From contig CAKRJH010000007.1 in NCBI GenBank assembly GCA_934351255.1, forward strand, positions 62,001 through 126,000: a stretch of DNA of 64,000 bases, in the 5' to 3' direction. This stretch comes from an uncultured Lachnospiraceae bacterium. GTDB lineage: Bacteria; Bacillota; Clostridia; Lachnospirales; Lachnospiraceae. Below, piece after piece: positions 34,524-44,098 of this stretch (the stretch's first letter is position 1; each line of letters opens with the position of its first letter). Both the position numbers and the translations under genes were made by a program. Under the pieces are notes generated by a model. That model was given only the letters and a program-made list of their open reading frames with translations, did not search any database and had not been told where the DNA came from.

Positions 34524-36254
34524 ATGAAAAAGAAAAAAAAGAAGAAAAAGATCATCCTTATTGTCGTGCTGGTTCTGATCGCAGCAGGCATTGTGTTCGG
34601 TGTTATCAGACACCGTCAGAACAAGGCGAAGGATCAGAGCGGGAGCGATGCAGTGACGATGGAAGACATGACATTGGAAAAGATCGATCTGCAGAAACAG
34701 ATCAGCCTGTCTGGAACACTGGCGAGCGGAGCCGATTACAATGTCCGTTCCTCCCTGAACGGGGTGAAAGTCAAGTCCGTTGAGGTCAAGGTCGGTGATA
34801 CCGTCCGGAAGGGAGATGTCATTGCCATTCTTGGCGATAAGACGACCCGCAAGCAGCTTAAGGACGCGCAGGATGCCCTGGCGCAGACCATCCGCAAGAA
34901 TGCCATTGCCAATGAGGGATCCAGAGAGGAATACGCCGCAACCCATAAGACCGGCGTGACGACGCAGAAGCGCAATACCAAGGATACCAGGGAGAAAAAG
35001 GCGGCATGGCAGAAAGCGATCGCTGACAGCAGGAAATACCAGAAGCAGCTTGCAGCGGCCAGGAAAGACCGTGCGGCCAAGCAGCAGACGGAGACTGCCA
35101 ACAAGAAAGCGTTGGATGATGCACAGGCATCACTGACCGCACTGGAACGCCAGATGGATACGCTGACTTCTAACCTGGAAGATCTCGCCGCTCAGCTTGA
35201 GAAGGCCAAGGCCAAGTATGATGCGGCGGTGGTGAGCGGCAATCAGACGGACATCACGACCTGGAAGCAGAAGGTCGATGAGACCGAGACTGCGTATGAT
35301 GCGACACAGACACAGTATGCAGCGGTTAAGAAGAGTGCCACACAGGCCAGATACAACGTGGCAGATCTGACGACGGCTGAGGCGGCCAGCCAGGCAGCCT
35401 ACACATCCGCCAAAGCTAAGGAAACGACGATCAAGACAAAATACAACACCGCCAAAGAAAGCATCAAAACGACCCATGAGGCGTATGTGACGGCGGCACA
35501 GACAGAGTCTGATACCAAAGATGCCAATGAAAAGGCTGCAAAGGAACATGAGAGAAGCCAGGAGAGCACACAGATGGATCAGGAAGAGTCTGAAAAAACG
35601 GCGGTAAAGAATGTCGATAAGATGCAGAAACTGCTGGATCAGTGTACCGTGAAGGCTCCGGCATCCGGTGTGGTGACCGCGGTCAACGTCAAGGCGGGAG
35701 ACCATTACAAGGGGGATACCATTGCAACGATCCAGAATACCGAGGATTATAAGGTATGTGTCAGCGTCGACCAGTATGATGTCGTGGACATTCAGGCAGG
35801 CATGAATGCAACCGTATCCACGGGTACCACAGACAGCGATATTGAGGCGCAGGTTTCCTCTGTGGCAATGACACCGGTCAGCGGCGGCTCAAACGACAGC
35901 TCTTCCTCCGAGGGTTCTTCCACCAGCAGTGCAAGTTATGCGGTGGAGCTGACTTTCAGAAACTCGGATGAGATCCGTGACAGGCTCCGTGTCGGTATGA
36001 CGGCCAAGGTTACGATCATCCAACAGGAGGCACTGCAGGTCTATGCGGTATCCCAGGAATATCTGACTTCCGATGAAGACGGCAATGATATGATCCAGGT
36101 TCGGGAAAGCGACGGGACCATCCGTGACATCAAGGTGGAGACCGGGCTGGAGACGGATTATTACATTGAGATCCGGAGTGATGAACTCAAGGAGGGCATG
36201 GCAGTGGTTCCACAGCAGAGCATGGATGACGGTATGGGAGATGGCCTCTATTGA
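34524..36254 (+). CDS. MacA/HlyD-like efflux adaptor with long coiled coil
   Basis: A 576-residue protein: a run of eight lysines, one helix (about 10-28), a lipoyl/barrel-sandwich half (GVKVKSVEVKVGDTVRKGD), then a very long Lys/Ala/Thr-rich coiled coil (about 115-375), the second lipoyl half (VKAPASGVVTAVNVKAGDHYKGD) and a beta-barrel domain. The polybasic start before a helix fits a membrane anchor. It is longer than typical MacA (about 370) because of the hairpin. In a Gram-positive cell it would bridge the MacB-like permease to the wall. GGTGG lies upstream of ATG 34524. Confidence 0.9.
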   Translation: MKKKKKKKKIILIVVLVLIAAGIVFGVIRHRQNKAKDQSGSDAVTMEDMTLEKIDLQKQISLSGTLASGADYNVRSSLNGVKVKSVEVKVGDTVRKGDVIAILGDKTTRKQLKDAQDALAQTIRKNAIANEGSREEYAATHKTGVTTQKRNTKDTREKKAAWQKAIADSRKYQKQLAAARKDRAAKQQTETANKKALDDAQASLTALERQMDTLTSNLEDLAAQLEKAKAKYDAAVVSGNQTDITTWKQKVDETETAYDATQTQYAAVKKSATQARYNVADLTTAEAASQAAYTSAKAKETTIKTKYNTAKESIKTTHEAYVTAAQTESDTKDANEKAAKEHERSQESTQMDQEESEKTAVKNVDKMQKLLDQCTVKAPASGVVTAVNVKAGDHYKGDTIATIQNTEDYKVCVSVDQYDVVDIQAGMNATVSTGTTDSDIEAQVSSVAMTPVSGGSNDSSSSEGSSTSSASYAVELTFRNSDEIRDRLRVGMTAKVTIIQQEALQVYAVSQEYLTSDEDGNDMIQVRESDGTIRDIKVETGLETDYYIEIRSDELKEGMAVVPQQSMDDGMGDGLY

Positions 36255-36281
36255 CCGGCAGGATAAGGATTGGAGCAAGAT

Positions 36282-36995
36282 ATGGAAGAAAAAGAAGTTG
36301 TCATAGAATTAAGACAGGTAGTCAAACGCTTTTTTGAGGGACAGGAAAATGAGCTGGAAATTCTGCACGGAGTGGATCTTCAGATCCGCAAGGGTGAGTT
36401 TGTATCAATCGTGGGAGAGTCCGGTTCCGGAAAATCCACGCTGATGAACATCATCGGTGTGCTGGATCGTCCCACCGGCGGTACCTACTATCTGGGTGAC
36501 ATGGATGTGGCCCAGGCATCGGATAAGGAACTTTCCCAAATCCGCAACCGTGAGATTGGATTTGTCTTTCAGACCTACAATCTGATCTCGCGGACCTCCG
36601 CGCTTAAGAATGTGGAGATGCCGATGATCTATGCGGGGATAGGCAGGGTGCAGCGAAGAAAACGTGCTGAGGCTCTGCTTGAGATTGTGGGGATGGCAGA
36701 CCGCAGCGATCATATGCCGGATGAGCTCTCCGGTGGACAGAAACAGCGTGTCGCCATCGCCAGAGCCATGGCCAATATGCCATCTATCATTTTGGCCGAC
36801 GAGCCGACAGGAGCACTGGATTCGGAGACCGGCCGCAAGATCATGGATATCTTTCACCATCTGCATCAGGAGCAGGGCATGACGATCGTGCTGATCACAC
36901 ATTCCAGGGAACTGGCCGAGGAGACCCAGCGTATCATTACGCTCAAGGATGGCAATATCATCGGAGAGAGGAGGGGAAGCCTTTATGCTGATTGA
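36282..36995 (+). CDS. MacB-like ABC transporter ATPase
   Basis: A 237-residue ATPase with Walker A GESGSGKST, Q-loop FVFQTYNLI, signature LSGGQKQRVAIARAM, Walker B IILADEPTGALD and H-loop LITHSRELA. It forms the nucleotide-binding half of a tripartite export system with the adaptor upstream and the permease downstream. GGAG lies six bases before ATG 36282; a TTG at 36270 in frame is the alternative. The 3' end overlaps the permease start by 11 bases. Confidence 0.93.
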   Translation: MEEKEVVIELRQVVKRFFEGQENELEILHGVDLQIRKGEFVSIVGESGSGKSTLMNIIGVLDRPTGGTYYLGDMDVAQASDKELSQIRNREIGFVFQTYNLISRTSALKNVEMPMIYAGIGRVQRRKRAEALLEIVGMADRSDHMPDELSGGQKQRVAIARAMANMPSIILADEPTGALDSETGRKIMDIFHHLHQEQGMTIVLITHSRELAEETQRIITLKDGNIIGERRGSLYAD

Positions 36996-38241
36996 GAATA
37001 TACGTCAGGCCCTTGCCGGGCTGATGGCCAATAAAATGAGAACTCTGCTGACGATGCTTGGTATCGTGATCGGTATTGCTGCAGTAATCTGTATCAGTAC
37101 TCTGGCCAATGCAGTGAACCAGTCTGTTATGAAGTCCATGAGTGATATGGGTGCCAACAACATCAGTCTCTATGTGGACATGGTCGATGATGGGGAGGGA
37201 TATGATACGATCCGTGAGATGAGGGATTCTGACTATATCACGGATGATATGCTCCGGAATCTGATGAGCGAGTTTAAGGATGAGATCGAAGGCGTCAGCC
37301 TGAATGAAGATATGGACCAGTCACAGATTCAGAACGGCCGCAATAAGGCAACTGTTGAGATGATCCGCACGAATTCCATCTATCTGAAGAAGCAGAATCT
37401 GAAGATCCTGCGCGGACATGATTTTACCAGGGAAGAGTATGTCGGCGGCAAAAAGGTCGCTCTGGTGTCCGACAAATTTGTCGACAAGATGTACCGTGGA
37501 AATCTGGACAAAGCGGTTGGAAAAGTGTTCGAGACCGAGGTATACGGTAAATTTTACAGCTTTACCATCGTGGGTGTATACCGTCAGGATGACAGTAAGA
37601 ACCTGTTTGACGGAGATATGCCGTCCCAGGTCACAAACTGCTACTTTCCATACCTGAGTGTGGAGGAGAACGGTCAAACAGGTCTTAAACTAAATATGGT
37701 GGATCTGATCGGAAAGCCCGGTGGCGACATGGATGATCTTGCCAGCCGCGTGCAGGACTATCTCAATGAAACCTATTATTCAGACAATGACTCCTACACC
37801 ATCACAGCGATGAGCATGCAGTCCATGGTGGAGGAGACCTCATCCATGATCAATACTGCCAAACTGGCATTTTCCGCGATCGCGGCAATCTCGCTGCTGG
37901 TCGGTGGAATCGGTGTCATGAATATCATGATCGTATCGATCACGGAGAGAACCAGGGAGATCGGTACCAGAAAGGCTCTGGGAGCCACCAATGGGGCAAT
38001 CCGTCTGCAGTTTATCACGGAGGCTATTACAATCTGTATCATTGGTGGTATTATAGGAGTATGCATCGGTGTCGCGGGGGGCATGACTGCGGCGAAACTG
38101 ATGGGATTCCCGGGTGGACCGACGGTGAGCAGCATCGTGATCAGCGTGCTGTTTTCAGCAGCATTCGGAACCTTCTTTGGATTCTATCCGGCGAACAAGG
38201 CAGCACGTATGAATCCAATCGATGCATTGCGGTATGAATAG
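36985..38241 (+). CDS. MacB-like FtsX-domain ABC permease
   Basis: A 418-residue permease: helix near 20-43, a MacB-type extracellular domain (about 45-285), and three C-terminal helices with MNIMIVSITERTREIGTRKALGAT and the ending PANKAARMNPIDALRYE, typical of the MacB/SalY branch. GAGGAGGGG precedes ATG 36985 inside the ATPase end, indicating coupling. Probable function is export of peptides or resistance to antimicrobial peptides, with the regulator and kinase that follow. Confidence 0.92.
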   Translation: MLIENIRQALAGLMANKMRTLLTMLGIVIGIAAVICISTLANAVNQSVMKSMSDMGANNISLYVDMVDDGEGYDTIREMRDSDYITDDMLRNLMSEFKDEIEGVSLNEDMDQSQIQNGRNKATVEMIRTNSIYLKKQNLKILRGHDFTREEYVGGKKVALVSDKFVDKMYRGNLDKAVGKVFETEVYGKFYSFTIVGVYRQDDSKNLFDGDMPSQVTNCYFPYLSVEENGQTGLKLNMVDLIGKPGGDMDDLASRVQDYLNETYYSDNDSYTITAMSMQSMVEETSSMINTAKLAFSAIAAISLLVGGIGVMNIMIVSITERTREIGTRKALGATNGAIRLQFITEAITICIIGGIIGVCIGVAGGMTAAKLMGFPGGPTVSSIVISVLFSAAFGTFFGFYPANKAARMNPIDALRYE

Positions 38242-38270
38242 AATGAGTGATGAGAGAGGAGCGTGGCAGG

Positions 38271-38981
38271 ATGGAGATGAAGGTAAGACGCAAGATATTG
38301 ATCGCAGAAGATGATAGCGACATTGTGGAGGTACTCAAGATCTATCTGGAGAATGAGGGATATGAGGTGACCTACGCCGGAGACGGACAGAGTGCCTATG
38401 AACAGATCTGCAGACAGAGACCTGATCTGGCGATCATCGATATTATGATGCCGGTGATGGACGGCTATGAGCTGACCAGAAAGATCCGGGAGACCATGAA
38501 TTTTCCGATTCTGATCCTGTCTGCCAAGGGACAGGACAGCGACAAGATCCTGGGATTGAATCTGGGCGCGGATGACTATCTGTCCAAGCCGTTCAATCCG
38601 CTTGAAGTGGTGGCCAGAGTAAATGCAGGGATCCGGCGTTCCTGTCAGCTCAATGACGGTGCTATACAGGAGGAGCAGGAGGTGATCGAAATCGGAGATC
38701 TCTCCCTGAATGTCAAGACAATGATCCTCTCCAAATCAGGGAAGAACATCCCATTGACCGGTATGGAATATAAGATCCTGCGCCTGTTCATGTCCTCGCC
38801 GGGGACGGTATTTACACGTGCACAGATCTACGAACAGGTGACCGGAGAGGTATTTGCCGGAGATGACAATACTGTGATGGTACATATCTCCAATCTGAGA
38901 GACAAGATCGAGGATGACAGCCGGACACCAAAGTATCTGAAGACGATCCGGGGACTTGGCTACAAGTTTGAGAAACTGTAG
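38271..38981 (+). CDS. Response regulator, OmpR family (MacAB-like cassette)
   Basis: A 236-residue regulator: LIAEDDSDIVEVL, phospho-acceptor Asp57 in LAIIDIMMPVMDG, LSAKGQD and YLSKPFNPLE in the receiver, and a winged helix with LTGMEYKILRLFMSS and VHISNLRDKIE...IRGLGYKF. ATG 38271 follows GAGAGGAG by nine bases; a GTG at 38247 is in frame but less likely. It is cotranscribed with the exporter genes and the kinase. Confidence 0.94.
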   Translation: MEMKVRRKILIAEDDSDIVEVLKIYLENEGYEVTYAGDGQSAYEQICRQRPDLAIIDIMMPVMDGYELTRKIRETMNFPILILSAKGQDSDKILGLNLGADDYLSKPFNPLEVVARVNAGIRRSCQLNDGAIQEEQEVIEIGDLSLNVKTMILSKSGKNIPLTGMEYKILRLFMSSPGTVFTRAQIYEQVTGEVFAGDDNTVMVHISNLRDKIEDDSRTPKYLKTIRGLGYKFEKL

Positions 38982-38993
38982 ACCGCAAGAGGT

Positions 38994-40577
38994 ATGGATA
39001 GGATGATGAAGAAAAAGAAATCGACCAGTATGTCCTGGTTTTTGATCAAGTATATGGTGCTCATGACGATCTGTGTGGGCGTTCTGTTCGCCGCAGCATC
39101 GATTCTTCTGACGATTGTCTCCACACCACAGAGCGGTATTCCGGGGGGGCGCAAACTCTCCGGGATCGAGGGGCATCTGCTGACCGAGGATTACCGGTAT
39201 GTTCAAAGGATGCTTCTGTCAGGTCGTGAGGGCAAGATTGAGATCGTGGATGAGAGTGGAACCTGTCTGTATTCCTCGGACAAGGTCAAATTGAACTTTA
39301 CCAGAACGGAACTGCTGATCCTGATGTCCCTGGATGACAATACAATTGGATATCAGGAGAATGTGGGTATTGATGACCACACGGAGTATTCCCAGTACAA
39401 GATCGGTAAAGATGGAGTGTACGATGAACAGAGGATCATTGTCAATGGCAATGGAGAGATCCTGTATTCTACGATCGACTTTGGGAAAAAGAGTCTGTCC
39501 TCCGCTGAGATCCAGTACCTTTCCGGCTACACAGCAGACGGACTGCACATCCGCAAATGGGGCTATCAGACCAGGAACGGGCAGAAACGGTATCTGATCT
39601 ATATGGGCAGGGGCAAAGTCACAGATGCCCGGATCACGCACATCAAACAGTTTATCGTGGTCACAGTCTTTCTGACGCAGCTTGTTCTGGTCATGTTTTT
39701 GTTTGCTCTCCGCTTGCGGGAGCGATGCATACGTCCGATGAATATCCTGCGACATGCGATGGGAGATGTGGCACAGGGAGTGTCGATCAAGCCGTTGGAT
39801 TACCGGGGGCCAAAGGAACTGGAAGCACTGTGTGAGAGTTTTAACCGCATGCAGAGGAAACTGGCTGAGTCGGAGCAGAAACGGCAGAAGATGGAAGCGG
39901 AGCGTCAGACCATGCTGGCGGATCTCTCCCATGATATGAGGACGCCGACGACAGTGATCTCCGGATATGCCAGGGCGATCATCGACGGACTGGTCGGCCC
40001 GGAGAAACAAAAGGAGTATCTGGAGAGTATCTGCCGCCGTGCAGAAGTATTGTCCAGTCTGACCAATTCCTTCTATGAGTACAGCCGACTCGAACACCCG
40101 AATTTTCGGATGGAGGTGAAGCCGGTCGATGTCAGCCAGTACCTGAAAGCCTATCTCGCATCCAGATACAGTGATCTGGATGACGCAGGTTTTGCAATGG
40201 ACATCGAGATTCCGGATACGCCGGTCATGTGCCAGCTTGACCAAGAGCAGTTTCAACGTGTCTTTGAGAATATCATCAACAATACTATGAAACATAATGA
40301 ACAGGGCGGCAGGATCTTTGTAGCATTGTTTGAGGAGTCGCAGAGCGTGGATATCATTATCGGAGACGATGGCTGTGGCATTCCGGATGAGATGAGAGAG
40401 AGTATTTTTCATCCGTTTGTTGTGGGGGAGAAAGCCCGGACGCAGAACAATGGTTCCGGACTTGGCATGTCTATTGTTGAAAAAATTGTTCAACTACATG
40501 GCGGAACTATTCAACTTTTAGAAAAAGGGGCGTATAATCTTAGTACTGCATATCGCATTACATTGCATAAAATCTAA
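38994..40577 (+). CDS. Sensor histidine kinase (MacAB-like cassette)
   Basis: A 527-residue kinase with helices at about 14-40 and 218-240, an extracellular sensor of roughly 175 residues, a HAMP domain, dimerisation domain with His313 in DLSHDMRTPTTVIS, and HATPase motifs NTMKHNEQGG, DGCGIPD and GSGLGMSIVEKIV. The final about 105 bases are conspicuously AT-rich compared with the rest of the gene although the family motifs continue through them. The exact start is uncertain (38994, 39003 or 39006). Confidence 0.9.
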   Translation: MDRMMKKKKSTSMSWFLIKYMVLMTICVGVLFAAASILLTIVSTPQSGIPGGRKLSGIEGHLLTEDYRYVQRMLLSGREGKIEIVDESGTCLYSSDKVKLNFTRTELLILMSLDDNTIGYQENVGIDDHTEYSQYKIGKDGVYDEQRIIVNGNGEILYSTIDFGKKSLSSAEIQYLSGYTADGLHIRKWGYQTRNGQKRYLIYMGRGKVTDARITHIKQFIVVTVFLTQLVLVMFLFALRLRERCIRPMNILRHAMGDVAQGVSIKPLDYRGPKELEALCESFNRMQRKLAESEQKRQKMEAERQTMLADLSHDMRTPTTVISGYARAIIDGLVGPEKQKEYLESICRRAEVLSSLTNSFYEYSRLEHPNFRMEVKPVDVSQYLKAYLASRYSDLDDAGFAMDIEIPDTPVMCQLDQEQFQRVFENIINNTMKHNEQGGRIFVALFEESQSVDIIIGDDGCGIPDEMRESIFHPFVVGEKARTQNNGSGLGMSIVEKIVQLHGGTIQLLEKGAYNLSTAYRITLHKI

Positions 40578-40597
40578 TAAAAGGGATGAGATGATTT

Positions 40598-41140
40598 ATG
40601 ACAGGCTATGAACAGTTAGAACGCAATCTGACCGATATGGTGCTGGAAGAACAGGCCAAATTGGGGTATATGAAGGAAAAGATACGGTTTTATTATCCGC
40701 TGACGACCCTGAATCATTTCTTCGGGGGACAGGATACTGCGGCGGAGATGATGACACGTCTGGAGCAGATGCCACAGCAGATCCCGGGGCCGCTGGGAAA
40801 GACGGGGGTTACCCGGAAAGGAGACCGCTTCTGTCTGGAAGTGACGGAGGAGGGCAATGACTATGTCCATGGGACAAAGGACGGATCCCGGTTTATTGAG
40901 GAACTGATCCGGCTGGTATCCAAGCATGGATGCACCATGGAGCAGGTGATCGCACTGTTTCGCAGTCACAGCGAACAGGTGGAGATCAGTCCGGCAACGC
41001 ATGGAGAGTTTGATCTGTCCATCCGTTTTCTGGATGATCCGCTGGATCCGTATTATTACTGCCTGAAGGATGAGGGGGCACACATTACCTACCACCGCTA
41101 TCTGCCGGCAGATTACCGGGATTTTGGATTTGATGAGTAA
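40598..41140 (+). CDS. Uncharacterised protein, DUF3877-like
   Basis: A 180-residue soluble protein without signal or helices. Notable are YYPLTTLNHFFGG, GDRFCLEVTEEGNDYVH and a C-terminal YYYCLKDEGAHITYHRYLPADY. It resembles a Lachnospiraceae-associated DUF3877 group from memory; no function is known to me. It follows the kinase by 20 bases and shares a terminator region with the convergent pckA. Confidence 0.65.
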   Translation: MTGYEQLERNLTDMVLEEQAKLGYMKEKIRFYYPLTTLNHFFGGQDTAAEMMTRLEQMPQQIPGPLGKTGVTRKGDRFCLEVTEEGNDYVHGTKDGSRFIEELIRLVSKHGCTMEQVIALFRSHSEQVEISPATHGEFDLSIRFLDDPLDPYYYCLKDEGAHITYHRYLPADYRDFGFDE

Positions 41141-41141
41141 A

Positions 41142-41171
41142 AAAGGGGTACCGCATATGCGGTACCCCTTT
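41142..41171. terminator. Bidirectional terminator between the DUF3877-like gene and pckA
   Basis: AAGGGGTACCGCA and its complement form a perfect palindromic hairpin. On the - strand it is followed by TTTTTT (pckA side); the + strand tail is CCCCTTTGG. Confidence 0.8.
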
Positions 41172-41204
41172 GGTGATCTAAGATCAAAGAGTGAAGGAAA
41201 ATAA

Positions 41205-42809
41205 TTACAGCTGAGGACCAGCAGTAACCAGAGCCTTACCAGCCTCATTACCCTCGTACTTGGAGAAGTTCTTGACGAATCTTGCAGCCAGGTCTTCTGC
41301 CTTTGTCTGCCAGTCAGCAACATCTGCGTAAGTATCGCGAGGATCCAGGATGGCTGGATCTACACCAGGAAGCTCGGTAGGAACTTCAAAGTTGAACATT
41401 GGGATGGTCTTTGTAGGAGCCTCATTGATCGCACCACTTAAGATAGCGTCGATGATTCCACGGGTATCCTTGATGGAGATACGCTTGCCGGTTCCATTCC
41501 ATCCTGTGTTAACCAGGTATGCCTTTGCACCGCTCTTTTCCATCTTCTTAACAAGTTCCTCAGCATATTTGGTAGGATGTAACTCCAGGAATGCCTGTCC
41601 GAAACATGCGGAGAAAGTAGGGGTTGGCTCGGTGATTCCACGCTCGGTACCTGCTAACTTAGCTGTGAAACCAGATAAGAAGTAGTACTGAGTCTGTTCA
41701 GGAGTCAGGATAGATACTGGAGGCAGTACGCCGAAAGCATCTGCTGACAGGAAGATTACGTTCTTTGCTGCAGGAGCAGAAGAGATAGGCTTTACAATGT
41801 TCTTGATGTGGTTGATTGGATAAGATACACGAGTGTTCTCGGTAACAGTCTTATCTGCAAAATCGATCTTGCCGTTTGCATCAACAGTAACGTTCTCTAA
41901 CAGAGCGTTTCTCTTGATTGCGTTGTAGATATCCGGCTCGGACTCGATATCCAGGTTGATAACCTTTGCGTAGCATCCACCCTCGAAGTTGAATACGCCG
42001 TTGTCATCCCAGCCGTGCTCATCATCACCGATCAGCAGACGCTTAGGATCTGTGGAAAGGGTAGTCTTTCCTGTTCCGGAAAGACCGAAGAAGATTGCGG
42101 TGTTCTCACCGTTCATATCGGTGTTTGCGGAGCAGTGCATAGAAGCCATGCCCTTGAGTGGTAAGAAGTAGTTCATCATAGAGAACATACCCTTCTTCAT
42201 CTCACCACCATACCATGTATTGATGATAACCTGCTCTTTGCTTGTGGTGTTGAATGCGACACATGTCTCAGAGTTCAGACCTAACTCTTTGTAATTCTCT
42301 ACCTTAGCCTTAGAAGCGTTGTAAACCATGAAATCCGGCTCAAAAGAAGCTAATTCCTCGTCAGTAGGCTGGATGAACATGTTCTTGATGAAATGTGCCT
42401 GCCATGCAACCTCTACGATGAAACGAACTGCCATACGTGTGTCAGCGTTTGCACCACAGAAAGCATCAACGACGAATAATCTCTTGCCGGAAAGCTCTTT
42501 CTTAGCGATGTCAACAACCTTTGCCCATACATCTTCTGTCATAGGATGGTTGTCGTTTGGATACTCAGGAGTATTCCACCATACTGTGTTCTTGGAATTC
42601 TCGTCTACGACAATGTACTTGTCTTTAGGAGAACGACCGGTATAGATACCTGTCATAACGTTAACAGCGCCAAGCTCTGTTTCCTGTCCTACCTCGTAAC
42701 CCTCGAGACCAGCCTTGGTCTCCTCCTCGAATAATAATTCATAAGAAGGGTTGTAAACGATTTCTGTTGCACCAGTAATGCCATACTTAGTTAAATCAAC
42801 ATTTGCCAT
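41205..42809 (-). CDS. pckA: Phosphoenolpyruvate carboxykinase (ATP)
   Basis: A 534-residue enzyme that interconverts oxaloacetate and PEP with ATP/ADP; in anaerobes often run towards oxaloacetate. Visible are TGIYTGRSPKDKYIV, the kinase-1a loop GLSGTGKTTLS, and the kinase-2 region GDDEHGWDDNGVFNFEGGCYAK with metal-binding Asp residues. The start at base 42809 (MANVDLTKYG) follows GAGGT; an upstream in-frame ATG at 42857 would add 16 residues not seen in the family. Its codon use looks more biased than that of its neighbours, as expected for a highly expressed gene. Confidence 0.97.
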   Translation of the reverse strand: MANVDLTKYGITGATEIVYNPSYELLFEEETKAGLEGYEVGQETELGAVNVMTGIYTGRSPKDKYIVVDENSKNTVWWNTPEYPNDNHPMTEDVWAKVVDIAKKELSGKRLFVVDAFCGANADTRMAVRFIVEVAWQAHFIKNMFIQPTDEELASFEPDFMVYNASKAKVENYKELGLNSETCVAFNTTSKEQVIINTWYGGEMKKGMFSMMNYFLPLKGMASMHCSANTDMNGENTAIFFGLSGTGKTTLSTDPKRLLIGDDEHGWDDNGVFNFEGGCYAKVINLDIESEPDIYNAIKRNALLENVTVDANGKIDFADKTVTENTRVSYPINHIKNIVKPISSAPAAKNVIFLSADAFGVLPPVSILTPEQTQYYFLSGFTAKLAGTERGITEPTPTFSACFGQAFLELHPTKYAEELVKKMEKSGAKAYLVNTGWNGTGKRISIKDTRGIIDAILSGAINEAPTKTIPMFNFEVPTELPGVDPAILDPRDTYADVADWQTKAEDLAARFVKNFSKYEGNEAGKALVTAGPQL

Positions 42810-42883
42810 TTTTTTTACCTCTTTTCTAAAATTATTAGCTTCGTACTCGAGATGCACAGGCCTGACTATGCTCTCAAGTTAAA

Positions 42884-42912
42884 AGTATATATAATAATTT
42901 CTTGAAAATCAA
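42884..42912 (-). promoter_or_regulatory. Promoter of pckA
   Basis: On the - strand TTGATT (42907-42912), 17-base spacer, TATACT (42884-42889). The leader is about 70 nt. Confidence 0.65.
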
Positions 42913-43024
42913 TAGAATTATGACGAATTTACTTATAATTAATGAGAAGATGTTTTATATTGTTTTCAGAAGGGTTTCATGATAAATTATTAAAAGGTAA
43001 ACAATCAGAAGGGAGAATACATTC

Positions 43025-43375
43025 ATGAAAAGAGTGTTACGAGATGCAATCTTACTGCTGGGAGGCCTGATCTGGGGATGGCTCGGGTCATTTCTGTGCT
43101 TCCTGAGCATTTCCAATGTGGTGGCGATCATCAAAGAGGGCAGTGTTTCCGCGGAGATCGTTGTATTTTTATGTTCTGTTGCGGCGCTTTTGGCTTATAT
43201 CGCCGGACTGGTATATTTTATCATCCGCAGCCACAGTATGAAGGAAGTCTTTTTGTTTGTGCTGATTCCATGGGCAGTTGCCACGGCACTGTTTATCGTG
43301 CGCTTTCTCTTTGCCACCAGAGCAGGTGATCTCTCCAACAATGCAATGGTGAGCTATCTGTTTTTCTTGCGATGA
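43025..43375 (+). CDS. Small membrane protein of unknown function
   Basis: A 116-residue protein with three hydrophobic helices (about 8-38, 48-66, 75-98) and an RRR-free, mostly neutral sequence. I recognise no family. GAAGGGAGAA precedes the ATG. Its stop overlaps the next start by four bases (ATGA), so the two proteins are made together. Confidence 0.7.
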   Translation: MKRVLRDAILLLGGLIWGWLGSFLCFLSISNVVAIIKEGSVSAEIVVFLCSVAALLAYIAGLVYFIIRSHSMKEVFLFVLIPWAVATALFIVRFLFATRAGDLSNNAMVSYLFFLR

Positions 43376-43995
43376 AGATCAACAGAGAAGATATGCTGGA
43401 ACTGACGCGCCGGATGACGCTGAAGCGCAACTGTTTTTCCAGGATTGCGGGAGCCTATGTGGATGAGAATGGAGAACTCATTGACAGTTTTAATGTCAGT
43501 TTTAAGGGGCTTACCGAGGCGGAGAAGCAGAAGCATCTCGGGATGGCCAAGGCCGTGCCGTTTGCACGGACGAACGAGGAATTGATCGATCACCGATATG
43601 ACAGGGAACACCGGGCTTCCGGCGGGATCCGCAGGCTGATGCTTGCGATGAAGCAGTGTGCCCTCAAGAACGATGCACTGATGTACACCTTCTATGAATA
43701 TGTGGCGGCCAGATACCGCAGCACGGATCCCTATGGCATCTATGTCTTTCACGGGGCCTATGATGTGCCCCTGAAAGGAATGGACAAACAGAGCCAGTGG
43801 GAGTCTGAGGAAGTCTATGAATTTCTGATCTGTGTGGTCTGTGCGATCGATGGGGACTATGAGCCTGCACTGCCGCAGAGTGGATTTCTGTTCCCGACCT
43901 TTACGGACCGCAGCAGTGATGCCGGAGGCATCGCGGTCTATCAGCGAGAGGGCTGTCTGCATCCCGAGTGGGTAGACGAAATATTGTTTTCATGA
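43372..43995 (+). CDS. DUF4317-like protein
   Basis: A 207-residue soluble protein beginning MKINREDMLELTRRM, followed by NCFSRIAGAYVDENGELI. The C-x-R-x-x-G-x-YVD pattern resembles the start of DUF4317 proteins of Firmicutes, though those are usually much longer. Function is unknown. Coupled to the upstream small membrane protein and followed by a strong terminator. Confidence 0.65.
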   Translation: MKINREDMLELTRRMTLKRNCFSRIAGAYVDENGELIDSFNVSFKGLTEAEKQKHLGMAKAVPFARTNEELIDHRYDREHRASGGIRRLMLAMKQCALKNDALMYTFYEYVAARYRSTDPYGIYVFHGAYDVPLKGMDKQSQWESEEVYEFLICVVCAIDGDYEPALPQSGFLFPTFTDRSSDAGGIAVYQREGCLHPEWVDEILFS

Positions 43996-43997
43996 AA

Positions 43998-44058
43998 ATA
44001 ACCTCCGTCCTATGGCGTGCCTTCTTCTGCCATAGCCGGAGGTTATTCCTCATTTTTT
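43998..44058. terminator. Bidirectional terminator
   Basis: AATAACCTCCG pairs with CGGAGGTTATT and CTATGGC with GCCATAG. On the + strand TTTTTT lies ten bases after the stem; on the - strand it is followed by TTTTC and would end the 27-codon transcript. Confidence 0.7.
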
Positions 44059-44098
44059 GATTCCATTGTTTTCTCTTTTCTTATGCCGGGTCAGTTGA

